DNA of 64,000 nucleotides from Clostridium algoriphilum (GTDB lineage: Bacteria; Bacillota; Clostridia; Clostridiales; Clostridiaceae), in NCBI RefSeq assembly GCF_020443705.1, contig NZ_JAIZZK010000007.1, positions 1 to 64,000 on the forward strand, in the 5' to 3' direction. The position numbers were made by a program, and so were the translations under genes. Numbering within the stretch: the first letter of the stretch is position 1; each line of letters begins with the position of its first letter. A model generated the notes under the pieces. It did no database searches and was not told the origin of the DNA. It saw nothing but the letters and a program-made list of their open reading frames with translations. Positions 8,920-17,236 of this stretch are shown here, in pieces.

Positions 8920-9124
8920 AACAGGAAAATTAATTAAGAAATTCTAGTCATTTGCAAATATAAAATTCTCTAACACTCACATTCGGCGTCCTGCCTCAGG
9001 TTCGCTAGCTTGCACCTCCTGTGCAAGCTTACGAGAATTTTATATTGGCAAAAGAAGAATTTTTAAATGAAATTTCAATGTTTTTTCGCTTCTTATTGCA
9101 AGTCACTCCGGGGAAATATTATAA
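8881..9124. repeat. Long nested imperfect palindrome (element A)
   Basis: The left arm (about 8881-8965) and right arm (about 9035-9124) are imperfect inverted copies. The innermost AATATAAAATTCTC and its complement match closely and the outer CTTGCAA region recurs inverted near 9098. At the apex lies a second hairpin, GCTTGCAC with GTGCAAGC around CTCCT. The central part is richer in GC than the surroundings. No open reading frame was seen. The structure resembles intergenic MITE-like or RNA-hairpin repeats and extends well beyond a normal terminator, although it may also stop amidase transcription. Confidence 0.65.
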
Positions 9125-9164
9125 TTCATACGTTAAACAATGTATTATATATGAAAAATTAATT

Positions 9165-9211
9165 GTCTAGCGCCCACACTCGTTGTTGTAACTCGAGTGT
9201 GGGCGCTAGAC
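9165..9211. terminator. Perfect 18-bp GC-rich hairpin, bidirectional terminator
   Basis: The arms 9165-9182 and 9194-9211 are perfectly complementary over 18 bp around an 11-base loop, and include GCGCCCACACTCG. T-rich sequence follows on both strands. It lies downstream of the leftward sortase operon and is the strongest hairpin in the window. Confidence 0.8.
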
Positions 9212-9255
9212 TGTTTTCTGATAACATTCATTGTATCCTTGATCCAGTACTTAAT

Positions 9256-9858
9256 TTATTTGCTTTTTATTAAAGATGCGGAGACAATATAGCGATCTGG
9301 AGCATCACCAATAAAATTGAAAGGATAGCAGGTGGTAAGGGTCAGTATGGCACTTGCGGTAGGTACAATAACTGTTTTGTCATCTTGATGAACAATTCGC
9401 GTGCCATTTACTTCATATGTAAATGTACCAGCTGATGTCTTAACAATCAATTTATCTCCTATCTTTAAATTACCGATTTTACTAAAGACAGTATCGCGAT
9501 GTCCGGATAAAACACAATTATCTTTTTCACCTGGAAGTACGCTTTGTGAAAAGTGACCTATACCTTTCTTCAAATCATTATCACCGGTACCCTGAATGAT
9601 GGGTAGTTTTTGCTTTAAGGCTGGAATTGTGAGACTTCCAATATTGTCACCATCCACAGGATATACAGAATAAAGGGGTTTGTCTGGTGTAGCTTTAGCG
9701 ATTGAATTTTGTGTGGGGGTGGCATCCACAGAATAATTAGACTGTGACCATATATTAAATGTAGCCCAAGAAATACATCCTATCCCAAAGACCATAAATG
9801 CCAGAAAGAAAGCAGTAACTAATGAAATCTTGCCCCGCAATAGTCTTATTTTATTCAT
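9256..9858 (-). CDS. srtD: Class D-like sortase
   Basis: The 200-residue membrane-anchored transpeptidase has one N-terminal membrane segment (about 12-35) and a sortase domain (about 70-198). The catalytic triad is visible: H120 in LSGHRDTVF, C177 in TLTTCYPF and R189 in DRYIV. The TLTTCYPF signature and single N-terminal anchor fit class D. Sortases cleave LPXTG-type motifs and attach the protein to peptidoglycan. The gene overlaps the upstream LPXTG-protein gene by 8 bases (ATGAATAA), implying translational coupling and making that protein the obvious substrate. The class assignment is by motif only. Confidence 0.9.
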   Translation of the reverse strand: MNKIRLLRGKISLVTAFFLAFMVFGIGCISWATFNIWSQSNYSVDATPTQNSIAKATPDKPLYSVYPVDGDNIGSLTIPALKQKLPIIQGTGDNDLKKGIGHFSQSVLPGEKDNCVLSGHRDTVFSKIGNLKIGDKLIVKTSAGTFTYEVNGTRIVHQDDKTVIVPTASAILTLTTCYPFNFIGDAPDRYIVSASLIKSK

Positions 9859-11242
9859 GTTTTTTTCTTCTATTTAAGCCTAAGGCTCCAATAATTGTTA
9901 TAACAGTACCTATAAGGAGTAAATCATACAATTGCGAGGAGGTCTTCGGAAGCTGACCACCTGTAACAGTATGTTTAACAACTACCGGTTTTACAACTGC
10001 AGGTTTTATTACTACCTTACTGATTTTAGGAATATTACCACCCTTTATAGCAGAAGTAATTTCTTTTATTGGCTGTGAGTTTGGGTCATCAAATAAGTTT
10101 ATAATATTAAATGAATTTGCTGAAGTAAGCATTGGTAAATTAATATTTACTATTCCATTAATATTGCTGTTAGTTACCTCAAAATTTATACCCACACTAT
10201 AAATACCTGTTGGCATAACTTCACTTGCACTTTCACCAAAAACCTTACTTAATTTAGCCATATCTATATGGAGGTCTATAACACCTTTTGTACTTATTAC
10301 ATATCCATTTTCATCTATTATATATGTAATATCAATTCCTTTACTCCCAAGTATATGTACATCCTTAAGCTTGTCCATTGTTTGATTAAATTGGTCTAAA
10401 AATTCTTGTGATTCTAGCGTTGTAAACATTTGTTTCATTTCAACTTTTGTAGAATTAATTTCTTCAGTTGATGCGCCACTATTTTTCATTTCAGTAATGG
10501 TTAAATCGCTTATAAGATTTTGCATCTCTTTATTTTTTGCAGTTAAATTAACTACGCTTCTTACTATGTCTTTAAATTTAGCATCATCAATTTTAACTTT
10601 ATATTCATTACCAACCTTAGTTATAAGATTATAATTTGAGCTTAATTGTGACGAATATTTCTCAATAAGAGTTAAAATAGATTTTTGTAGTTCTTTGTTT
10701 TCACTTATCATTTTCCCAAAATCCATACTACTTAGGTCAGTTTGCATCTCTGGCATATTTTTAATCTGCTGCAAATCTAAGAGCATATATTTATTCACAT
10801 ATTGAGGATCCAACATCATCATTTCAAATAGTTGTGGTGATTTTACAATTTCCTTAATTACTGGGGGGTTGCTTGTAAGATTTATATCACTCCATAATTC
10901 TCCACTGTACGGGCTTCCACCTACATTTGCTGACATTTTTGCATATTGCCTTAAAATTGATCCATCACTATTACCAGATCTTTTAGTATCAATATTTACT
11001 TGTAAGTTGTTTAGAATTTCACTTACCAATCCGAAATCTTGCTGATCTTGATTTGAAAGTCCATCAGCCTTAAAAGTCAGATTTAATTTTCCAGTGCTCT
11101 CCATTGAAGTTACCATATTTGTCTTCAATAGGGCATCCGAAAGTGTTTTTGTTTGAGCATTTACTGTATAAGTCGGTAATACAAAAACCAACACAGTTAT
11201 AGCAATTATAAACGAGCAAACCTTTGATTCGAATTTTGTCAT
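9851..11242 (-). CDS. LPXTG-type surface protein, sortase substrate
   Basis: The 463-residue secreted protein has an N-terminal signal peptide (about 1-30, ending near VNAQT) and a C-terminal sorting signal: LPKTS at residue 431, a hydrophobic segment and the tail RRKKHE. The region before the motif is rich in Val, Lys and Pro (KPAVVKPVVVKHTV), a likely wall-spanning spacer. The central 350 residues match no fold I recognise. The ATG at 11242 follows GGGGGT by 7 bases; an ATG five codons upstream lacks a ribosome binding site. The coupling to a sortase makes this a self-contained display unit. Its function on the surface is unknown. Confidence 0.85.
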   Translation of the reverse strand: MTKFESKVCSFIIAITVLVFVLPTYTVNAQTKTLSDALLKTNMVTSMESTGKLNLTFKADGLSNQDQQDFGLVSEILNNLQVNIDTKRSGNSDGSILRQYAKMSANVGGSPYSGELWSDINLTSNPPVIKEIVKSPQLFEMMMLDPQYVNKYMLLDLQQIKNMPEMQTDLSSMDFGKMISENKELQKSILTLIEKYSSQLSSNYNLITKVGNEYKVKIDDAKFKDIVRSVVNLTAKNKEMQNLISDLTITEMKNSGASTEEINSTKVEMKQMFTTLESQEFLDQFNQTMDKLKDVHILGSKGIDITYIIDENGYVISTKGVIDLHIDMAKLSKVFGESASEVMPTGIYSVGINFEVTNSNINGIVNINLPMLTSANSFNIINLFDDPNSQPIKEITSAIKGGNIPKISKVVIKPAVVKPVVVKHTVTGGQLPKTSSQLYDLLLIGTVITIIGALGLNRRKKHE

Positions 11243-11538
11243 GTCATCTACCCCCATATTATATATATTTACGTTTTACTAAACTATAGCATAATGTAAA
11301 CAAACAGTAAACAATAAAAATATGGTAAAATTGTGATAACAGTGTGAATTTTTAGTTGGATGTTAATTGACCATTAATATTATAAAAAGGATGTTCTAAT
11401 GGCCTTATTTTCATTATTAATAAATTAGTACTATAATGAAGGGTGAACAATTAATATAGTATATAGTTCCAAGTATTCAAGATTGCTTGAAAACAAGCAT
11501 ATGTATGCTTTGAATAAGTTTAATTAGGAGGAAATTTT

Positions 11539-12402
11539 ATGGAGAAACTAGAACGAAATGATATTTGTTGGTGTGGCAGTGGTAAAAAATATAAGAAATG
11601 TCACTTAGAACAGGATATATTTATAAGAAATATAGAGGAAAAAGTAGGTTATAAAATGCCTAAAAATGCTATGAAAACAGAGCAGCAAATAGATGGTATA
11701 AGAAAAAGCTGTATACTGACTCACGACATACTCGATATGGTAGAGCAGAAAATAAAGGTGGGAGTTACTACAGAAGAAATAAATACTTGGGTACATGAAT
11801 ATACAGTGGACCATAATGCATATCCAGCACCATTGGGCTATGGTGGGTTTCCAAAGAGTGTATGCACTTCAATAAACAATGTAATATGTCATGGTATACC
11901 AGATGACACAGTTTTAAAAGATGGAGATATAATTAATGTAGATGTGTCTTGTATACTAGATGGCTATTATGGCGATGCAAGTAGAATGTATAAGATAGGG
12001 GAAGTGTCTAAAGAGGCATCAGATTTGGTACGTGTATCAAGGGAATGTTTAGAAAAAGGCATAGAACAGGTGAAACCCTACAATACATTTGGAGACATTG
12101 GATATGCTATTCAGAATCATGCAGAAAGCCATGGATATTCCGTAGTATATGATTATGGTGGTCATGGTGTTGGGCTAGAGTTTCAGGAAGAACCATTTGT
12201 AGCGCATATTGGGAAAAAGGGTGAAGGGATGATAATACTGCCTAATATGATTTTTACTATTGAACCTATGATTAATATAGGAAGTCCAAAAACTAAAGTA
12301 CTTGAAGATGACTGGACTGCAACTACAATAGATGACTCATTGTCATCTCAGTGGGAACATAGCATACGGGTTACTGATACCGGATACGAAATATTAACAT
12401 AG
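11539..12402 (+). CDS. map: Methionine aminopeptidase type I with SEC-C zinc motif
   Basis: The 287-residue enzyme removes the initiator methionine from nascent proteins. The pita-bread domain carries all five metal ligands: D135, D146, H209, E242 and E273. An N-terminal SEC-C motif (C10, C12, C21, H22) precedes it, the zinc knuckle also found at the SecA C-terminus, which probably promotes ribosome or protein contact. This longer form occurs in clostridia in addition to the short ribosomal-cluster enzyme, so this may be a second copy. A TAGGAGG ribosome binding site precedes the ATG. The gene is a single transcription unit ending in a clear terminator. Confidence 0.93.
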   Translation: MEKLERNDICWCGSGKKYKKCHLEQDIFIRNIEEKVGYKMPKNAMKTEQQIDGIRKSCILTHDILDMVEQKIKVGVTTEEINTWVHEYTVDHNAYPAPLGYGGFPKSVCTSINNVICHGIPDDTVLKDGDIINVDVSCILDGYYGDASRMYKIGEVSKEASDLVRVSRECLEKGIEQVKPYNTFGDIGYAIQNHAESHGYSVVYDYGGHGVGLEFQEEPFVAHIGKKGEGMIILPNMIFTIEPMINIGSPKTKVLEDDWTATTIDDSLSSQWEHSIRVTDTGYEILT

Positions 12403-12418
12403 ATATACTGTTTGTTCT

Positions 12419-12451
12419 AAATACCACTCATTTATTGGGTGGTATTTTTAT
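12419..12451 (+). terminator. Terminator after methionine aminopeptidase
   Basis: AATACCAC (12419-12426) pairs with GTGGTATT (12439-12446) and is followed by TTTTA. Confidence 0.8.
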
Positions 12452-12528
12452 TATTATATATGTCAAAGTTGTTTTATAAACTAGTCCAAACTTATGAAAT
12501 TAATGTTATATTGTTCCTTAATTGGTAC

Positions 12529-12557
12529 TTGACAATATAAGGATTAAGTATTATATT
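12529..12557 (+). promoter_or_regulatory. Promoter of the YtrA-type operon
   Basis: TTGACA (12529-12534) and TATATT (12552-12557) are spaced by 17 bases, giving a near-consensus sigma-A promoter about 85 bp before the regulator start. Confidence 0.7.
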
Positions 12558-12561
12558 TGTA

Positions 12562-12586
12562 TTGTGATCTACATGATGTAGTACAC
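12562..12586. promoter_or_regulatory. Candidate operator for the YtrA-type regulator
   Basis: CTACAT-G-ATGTAG (12569-12581) is a perfect dyad flanked by partial GTG/CAC arms. It lies immediately downstream of the -10 box, where a bound repressor would block transcription. GntR regulators usually control their own operon, so autoregulation is the natural reading (inference). Confidence 0.55.
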
Positions 12587-12643
12587 TTAATACACATAAG
12601 GCAAAGAAAGTGAAAATTTTATTATTTGAGAGAAGGTGACCAC

Positions 12644-13015
12644 TTGATAAATATTGATAGCAGAAGCAGCAAACCTATTTATGAACAAATTATTGAAAAA
12701 ATAAAAGAGAATATAATAAAGGGAATATTTAAGCCAGGAGACAAACTGCCTTCTGTACGCGAACTTGCCTCGTTAATAACAGTCAACCCAAATACAATAG
12801 GTAAAGCTTATACGGAGCTTGAGAGAATGAAGGCAATTGAGGTTATAAGAGGGAAAGGTACCTATGTCGTAGAAAATTTTGAACCTATTATGGATGAAGC
12901 AAAGATGAGAGAAATAAAAGAAAATATGAAGAGAATAATTATAGAAGCACATTATATAGGTCTTGATAAGGATATGTTAATTGAAATGCTTAATGATATT
13001 TATAGTGAATTTTAA
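12644..13015 (+). CDS. GntR-family transcriptional regulator, YtrA subfamily
   Basis: The 123-residue protein has an N-terminal winged helix (about 5-75; KPIYEQIIEKIKENI, KLPSVRELASLITVNPNTIGKAY split across the recognition region) and a short C-terminal helical dimerisation part typical of YtrA rather than FadR or HutC types. The start is taken as the TTG at 12644, 5 bases after AAGGTG; a TTG at 12626 would place that site in the gene. It heads an operon with an ABC ATPase and a permease, and the dyad at 12569-12581 probably is its operator. YtrA-type operons often respond to cell-envelope antibiotics. Confidence 0.88.
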   Translation: MINIDSRSSKPIYEQIIEKIKENIIKGIFKPGDKLPSVRELASLITVNPNTIGKAYTELERMKAIEVIRGKGTYVVENFEPIMDEAKMREIKENMKRIIIEAHYIGLDKDMLIEMLNDIYSEF

Positions 13016-13047
13016 ACTGATTAAATTAATACAATGGGGGTGCTAGC

Positions 13048-13938
13048 TTGATAGATATAAAAAATGCGAGCAAAATAATAGATGGTAAATATATCATCAA
13101 AAATGTAGATTTACATGTAAATAAGGGCAGTATATTTGGAATAATTGGAGAAAATGGTGCAGGAAAAACTACATTGATAAAATGTTTAACTGGTATTTAT
13201 AAGGTTGATGAGGGGTCTATATTAATAGATGGAGAAGAGGTTTTTGATAATAATAGAGTAAAGCAAACTATAGGTTACGTATCCGATGAGAACCAATATT
13301 TTTCATCATTTAAAGTAGAAGAACTCCTAAAGTTTTACAAGAAAACATATAATGATTTTTCGGATGAAAGATTTAATGAACTTAATAAAAAGTTCAAAAT
13401 TCCTATCGAGCGAAGAATACGCGAACTTTCTAAAGGAATGAAGATGAGAGTCTCGATTCTTTTAAACTTAAGTATAAAACCTGATATTTTAATACTTGAT
13501 GAGCCTACATCAGGACTTGATCCTATAATTAAAAAAGAAATAATGTCAATTATTGTAGATGAAGTCGCATCAAGAGATGTAACTGTATTTATTTCATCTC
13601 ACCACTTGGATCATATAGAGAGAATATGTGATAACGTAGCAATAATTAAAAATGGTGAAATAAAACTTATGAGTTCTATGGAAGAAGCAAAAAATTGTAT
13701 GAAGAAACTTCAAGTAGTATTTAAAAATAATGATGACTTACGTAAAGAGTTATCTTCTCTAAGTGGAGTAACTAAAGTCGAAACTATTGGAAGAGTCAAC
13801 TATATAATCACTAAAAGTTATACAAAAGATTTAGAAGAAAAGCTTTATAATATGGGCGCTGACTTTATAGAAATTGTAGATATGAGTCTTGAAGATATGT
13901 TTATATATTTCGTAGAAGAGGAGGATAAAAATGAATAA
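13048..13938 (+). CDS. ABC transporter ATP-binding protein
   Basis: The 296-residue ATPase has Walker A GENGAGKTTL, signature LSKGMK, Walker B ILILDEPTSGLDP and the H-loop region SSHHLDHIERI. The N-terminal 210 residues form the nucleotide-binding domain; the rest is an accessory domain common in YtrB/BcrA-type ATPases. The TTG start at 13048 follows GGGGGTG. The gene lies 32 bp after the GntR regulator and overlaps the permease gene by 8 bases, so the three are one operon. It drives export or membrane remodelling; the substrate is unknown. Confidence 0.92.
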   Translation: MIDIKNASKIIDGKYIIKNVDLHVNKGSIFGIIGENGAGKTTLIKCLTGIYKVDEGSILIDGEEVFDNNRVKQTIGYVSDENQYFSSFKVEELLKFYKKTYNDFSDERFNELNKKFKIPIERRIRELSKGMKMRVSILLNLSIKPDILILDEPTSGLDPIIKKEIMSIIVDEVASRDVTVFISSHHLDHIERICDNVAIIKNGEIKLMSSMEEAKNCMKKLQVVFKNNDDLRKELSSLSGVTKVETIGRVNYIITKSYTKDLEEKLYNMGADFIEIVDMSLEDMFIYFVEEEDKNE

Positions 13939-14983
13939 AATTATAAATAAGGCCCTTTTCTATAAGGAATGGATAAATGTAAGATGGGTAACTCTTTTAA
14001 CTATTATTGTACTTTTATATTTTAAGGTTTATGGGGTTATATCATTATTAAATCAAAATAAAATTAATATTAAACAGGTAGGTACAATATGGACTGATAG
14101 ATGGTTCAATAATGGACTATATTATGGAGGAAGTTATTATTTTGTAATGGTATGTATTGTAATAATACTTGCAATAATTTTATTTATAGGTGAAAAAACT
14201 AGTGAAACACAAGGATTTATAGCTTCTATGCCATTTACAAGGAAAGAAATAATACTTAATAAATGGATAGTTGGAGTGATAAGTTTGATAATAAGCTTTA
14301 TAGTAACATATATAGTTTTAAGCTTATTTTATTTGGCAAATATAAATACACTTAATACAACGTTAAATCCATATTCTGATATAGTTAAATGGTTTTTCAT
14401 GGATATATTTCAGTACGTTTTTATTTTTACATTTATGATGATGGCACAGGCTGTTATGGGAAATAGTATAGTGGCCGCAATAGTTGGTGGAATAATTATT
14501 TATGTACCATCATTTATATTAATGGTAGTGCAAGATTTAGTTGTAAGACACTATGGGTTTGTTGAACATATATATAAAACCTTTGATAAAATTGCTGGCT
14601 GGATAAATATTTATAGTTACAATGTAACCCATCAGGAGTGGTTTAATCAAGAAGCTAATAGTGGAAAGGATATGTATCAAACTTTTTATTATACTAATTA
14701 TAAATCTAAATTATTAATCTTTTTCATATTGACTTGTATATTTTTATACCTAGCGTATTTAGCTTATAAAAAAAGAAATTTAGAATATAATTTAAGACTA
14801 ATAGTATTTGGTAATTTAAGGTGTGTATTTATCTGGGGGTTTGCAATTTGTTTAGGGCTTTTGGGTGGATCTATTTTTGGAAGTGAGCACCTAAGAGTAT
14901 TTGGAATTTGTACTGTTATATTCATAATTATTGGATACTTTATATCAAAACTATTACTTAAGGTATTATCAGCAGGGAAGTAG
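13931..14983 (+). CDS. ABC transporter permease
   Basis: The 350-residue integral membrane protein has about eight predicted helices: one near residue 20, one near 75-95, four between 115 and 215, and two to three near the C-terminus. No signature beyond the ABC-2-like topology is recognised. It overlaps the ATPase gene by 8 bases, implying coupled expression of a two-component transporter of the YtrBC or bacitracin-resistance type. The ribosome binding site GAGGAGG lies in the end of the ATPase gene. A terminator follows at once. Confidence 0.82.
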   Translation: MNKIINKALFYKEWINVRWVTLLTIIVLLYFKVYGVISLLNQNKINIKQVGTIWTDRWFNNGLYYGGSYYFVMVCIVIILAIILFIGEKTSETQGFIASMPFTRKEIILNKWIVGVISLIISFIVTYIVLSLFYLANINTLNTTLNPYSDIVKWFFMDIFQYVFIFTFMMMAQAVMGNSIVAAIVGGIIIYVPSFILMVVQDLVVRHYGFVEHIYKTFDKIAGWINIYSYNVTHQEWFNQEANSGKDMYQTFYYTNYKSKLLIFFILTCIFLYLAYLAYKKRNLEYNLRLIVFGNLRCVFIWGFAICLGLLGGSIFGSEHLRVFGICTVIFIIIGYFISKLLLKVLSAGK

Positions 14984-15000
14984 TTAAAGATATTTAGGGC

Positions 15001-15034
15001 AAAGGCACTATTTATTTGGGGTAGTGCCTTTAAT
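15001..15034 (+). terminator. Terminator after the ABC operon
   Basis: AAAGGCACTA (15001-15010) pairs with TAGTGCCTTT (15022-15031) around an 11-base loop. The U-tract is short, so readthrough into the lipoprotein gene is possible. Confidence 0.65.
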
Positions 15035-15079
15035 CTTAAACAAATAAGGTAATGCAAAATTATAGGGGAGTGATTTAAA

Positions 15080-15457
15080 TTGAAAATCAAACCATATAGA
15101 GCTTTATTAGGTTTCATGATTATTATAATTTTTATGTCTGCTTGTGGTCAAAAAGAAACAAAAAATAATCTTATTATAGGAAATAAGAGTTCTGAAATTA
15201 TAAGTAACATCGCCGTTCAAAGAGTAGGTAAAACTGATGTTATGGGTAGCAACTTAAAGCATAATGAGCATTGTTATTTTGATATGGGCGTGCAAGAAAA
15301 TTGTACATACATTGTGGAATTTGAAGATGCAAACAATAAGAGTATTCATAGCAAAAAAATTACGTCAAATTTTAATGAAAATGATATAGTAAACATAAAT
15401 ATTTTTAAGGATGATAAAGGAAAATGGTCTATTATTTTAGAAAATCAAAATAAATAA
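15080..15457 (+). CDS. Small putative lipoprotein
   Basis: This 125-residue protein is not recognised beyond its export signal. Residues 8-21 are hydrophobic and end in a lipobox-like MSAC with C22 as the probable lipidated cysteine. The mature part is short, hydrophilic and probably beta-rich (IGNKSSEIISNIAVQRVG), similar to small domains that contact metal or polypeptide ligands, but no family is assigned. The TTG start at 15080 lies after GGGGAGTGA. It follows the YtrA-type ABC operon across a weak terminator and might be an accessory to it. Confidence 0.7.
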   Translation: MKIKPYRALLGFMIIIIFMSACGQKETKNNLIIGNKSSEIISNIAVQRVGKTDVMGSNLKHNEHCYFDMGVQENCTYIVEFEDANNKSIHSKKITSNFNENDIVNINIFKDDKGKWSIILENQNK

Positions 15458-15464
15458 TAAAAAA

Positions 15465-15735
15465 ATGAAACAAGAGAAGCAATCGCTAAAGTAGATCGGA
15501 CTTTTTCTGCTTTATACTTTTTTTATAACATGGTTGTCTTGGTTAATTATTATCATAGGTAATAGATATTTTAATGCTCTTTGGTATGATTAGCCTATAT
15601 TTTGGATACAATGTTAATTGGCTGGGACCAGCTATTGGTTCTTATATTATTTATCTACAGTTCAATGAAGATTTTGGTGAAGGATCTTTTGTTAAGTTTG
15701 TCTTTGGTAAAAAACAGATAGAAAAGTGTGGCTGA
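15465..15735 (+). pseudogene. Broken membrane-protein gene, possibly a CPBP protease
   Basis: An ATG frame (15465) reads MKQEKQSLK, meets an in-frame TAG, continues in the same frame as a hydrophobic segment (GLFLLYTFFITWLSWLIIII) and stops near 15600. The neighbouring frame then continues as ISLYFGYNVNWLGPAIGSY and ends at the TGA at 15733-15735. Read together these resemble the N-terminal helices of CPBP/Abi-type intramembrane proteases (LGPAIGS is typical), with one nonsense mutation, one frameshift and loss of the catalytic C-terminal part. There is no clear ribosome binding site. The identification is by memory of the family, not by a search. Confidence 0.5.
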
Positions 15736-15837
15736 TATTTGGATTATATATGTCAAATGTTATCTTAAAGTTGACTATTCATAAATATTCAAGTGAATTA
15801 TGTGTTGGGAATGGTTGTATAGAAAAAAAATATGCTT

Positions 15838-15864
15838 CACAAATGTGCAAGTATGTAATATAAT
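15838..15864 (+). promoter_or_regulatory. Promoter region of the SorC-type regulator with operator dyad
   Basis: CACAAATGTG (15838-15847) is a CACA-N2-TGTG dyad lying 11 bases before a TATAAT box (15859-15864). It therefore covers the spacer and -35 region. The same dyad occurs at two further promoters of the sorbitol cluster. Confidence 0.6.
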
Positions 15865-15892
15865 GCATATATCAAAATCGTTTTAGAAAGTA

Positions 15893-16876
15893 GTGATTAA
15901 TTTGTCAAAATGGGATGAAACAAGAATTTTGGTTAAAGTGTCACAATTATATTATATAGAGGGCCTGACTCAAAATGAAATATCTAACAAGTTGGGTATT
16001 TATAGAACTACTATAAGTAGACTCTTAACGAAGGCTAAAAAGAAGGGTATTGTAAATATCACGATAAAAAGTGAAAACAATGAATGTTTTGAATTAGAAA
16101 AGATTATGGAAAAAAGGTTTGGTTTGAAAGAGACATGCGTAGTTCCGTCAGAACCAATGCAATCCTATGATACTAAAGTACAAATGATTGGGTATGCAGC
16201 TGCAGAGTACCTAAAAAGAATAGCAAAAGATGGTGATGTTATAGGCTTTGCCTGGGGAACTACTTTAGCTTCACTATCAAGAGAGTTAACAGATTGTAAA
16301 ACAATATCTGCTAATATTGTTCCACTAGTTGGAGGTTTTAGTGGTATAGATAGTGAAAATCATGTATCAACTATAGTTTCTAAAGTTGCATCAGAATTTA
16401 ACGTGAAAGGGCATTATCTATATGTTCCTGCCATAACTTCTGATAAGGCTATAAAAGATGCAATAATGCAAGATGACAACTATAAAAATATATCACAACT
16501 GTGGAATAAAGTGAATAAGGCTTTTGTAGGAATAGGGTCACCAGGTAAATCATCCAATTTAGTTTGGTCAAGCGAGTACAAGAGTAAAGATATAACAGGC
16601 TTAAAAAGTAGTAATGCAGTTGGTGAAATATGTTCAAGGTTCTATGATGTTCAAGGTAATGTAATTTTCAGTGACTTAAATGATAGGACAATTGGTATAG
16701 AATTAGATATGTTAAGAAATCTAGAATATTCTATTGCTGTAGCAGAATCACAAGAGAAAGTTCCTTCAATATTGAGTGCACTAAAAGGAAAATTTATAAA
16801 TGTATTGATTACTACTGAAGACACAGCCAGATTAATTTTGGATCTAGATAATCAAATTAAAAGAGCAGAGTATTAA
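15893..16876 (+). CDS. SorC/DeoR-type sugar-binding transcriptional regulator
   Basis: The 327-residue regulator has an N-terminal helix-turn-helix (about 22-50; LTQNEISNKLGIYRTTISRLL) and a C-terminal sugar-phosphate-binding domain of the SorC/CggR type (about 65-325; DGDVIGFAWGTTL, FVGIGSPG). SorC-family proteins act as repressor or activator depending on a bound sugar phosphate. Divergence from other genes is absent: it lies just before the sorbitol genes on the same strand and is separated from them by a strong terminator and its own promoter. The GTG at 15893 is taken as start, with a TTG at 15902 as alternative; both have weak ribosome binding sites. It probably senses sorbitol 6-phosphate (inference). 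Confidence 0.88.
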   Translation: MINLSKWDETRILVKVSQLYYIEGLTQNEISNKLGIYRTTISRLLTKAKKKGIVNITIKSENNECFELEKIMEKRFGLKETCVVPSEPMQSYDTKVQMIGYAAAEYLKRIAKDGDVIGFAWGTTLASLSRELTDCKTISANIVPLVGGFSGIDSENHVSTIVSKVASEFNVKGHYLYVPAITSDKAIKDAIMQDDNYKNISQLWNKVNKAFVGIGSPGKSSNLVWSSEYKSKDITGLKSSNAVGEICSRFYDVQGNVIFSDLNDRTIGIELDMLRNLEYSIAVAESQEKVPSILSALKGKFINVLITTEDTARLILDLDNQIKRAEY

Positions 16877-16935
16877 AAAAAAGAATATAGTAGCCCTCAT
16901 CTTAAGTGGTGGGGGCTACTATATTCTTTTTTTGA
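16875..16935 (+). terminator. Strong terminator after the SorC-type regulator
   Basis: A stem of about 20 bp, with AATATAGTAGCCC pairing with GGGCTACTATATT, is flanked by A- and T-runs (16875-16882 and 16926-16933). Confidence 0.88.
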
Positions 16936-17110
16936 TTTATCTATGAATATTTATTAAAAATAAAGCTATTTAATCAAGCATGAGTTGAAGCACAAGAATA
17001 ATATGTTTGCGCTTCTTGAAAAATATTGTTATAAGCTTTGAAAGAGGAATTAGAAAAGAATTTAGAAAAATAATTTAAAACTAATTTCATAAAAAAAATA
17101 AAAATTACTA

Positions 17111-17139
17111 TTGAAAAAAAATCCATTAAGATATATAAT
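17111..17139 (+). promoter_or_regulatory. Promoter of the sorbitol-6-phosphate dehydrogenase gene
   Basis: TTGAAA (17111-17116) and TATAAT (17134-17139) are spaced by exactly 17 bases. The surrounding sequence resembles the gutM promoter at 18173-18201. Confidence 0.75.
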
Positions 17140-17150
17140 AATATCAAGCG

Positions 17151-17180
17151 ACACAAATATCTGCTACATGCACAAATGTG
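17151..17180. promoter_or_regulatory. Operator pair downstream of the gutD promoter
   Basis: ACACAAAT (17151-17158) and the dyad CACAAATGTG (17171-17180) begin 20 bases apart. They lie between about +5 and +35, a position typical of repression. The same pair with the same spacing occurs before gutM. Confidence 0.65.
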
Positions 17181-17236
17181 ATGTAAAAAATGTTAAAATT
17201 TAAAATCAAAATATAAGTATAAGGAGAATGAAAATT

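Noticed and set aside
8881-9124. CRISPR-like array
   Set aside because: Only two direct copies exist and the rest is inverted, with no regular repeat-spacer pattern and no cas genes.
16974-17156. A 60-codon minus-strand frame between the SorC gene and gutD
   Set aside because: It is a low-complexity AT frame that covers the gutD promoter.
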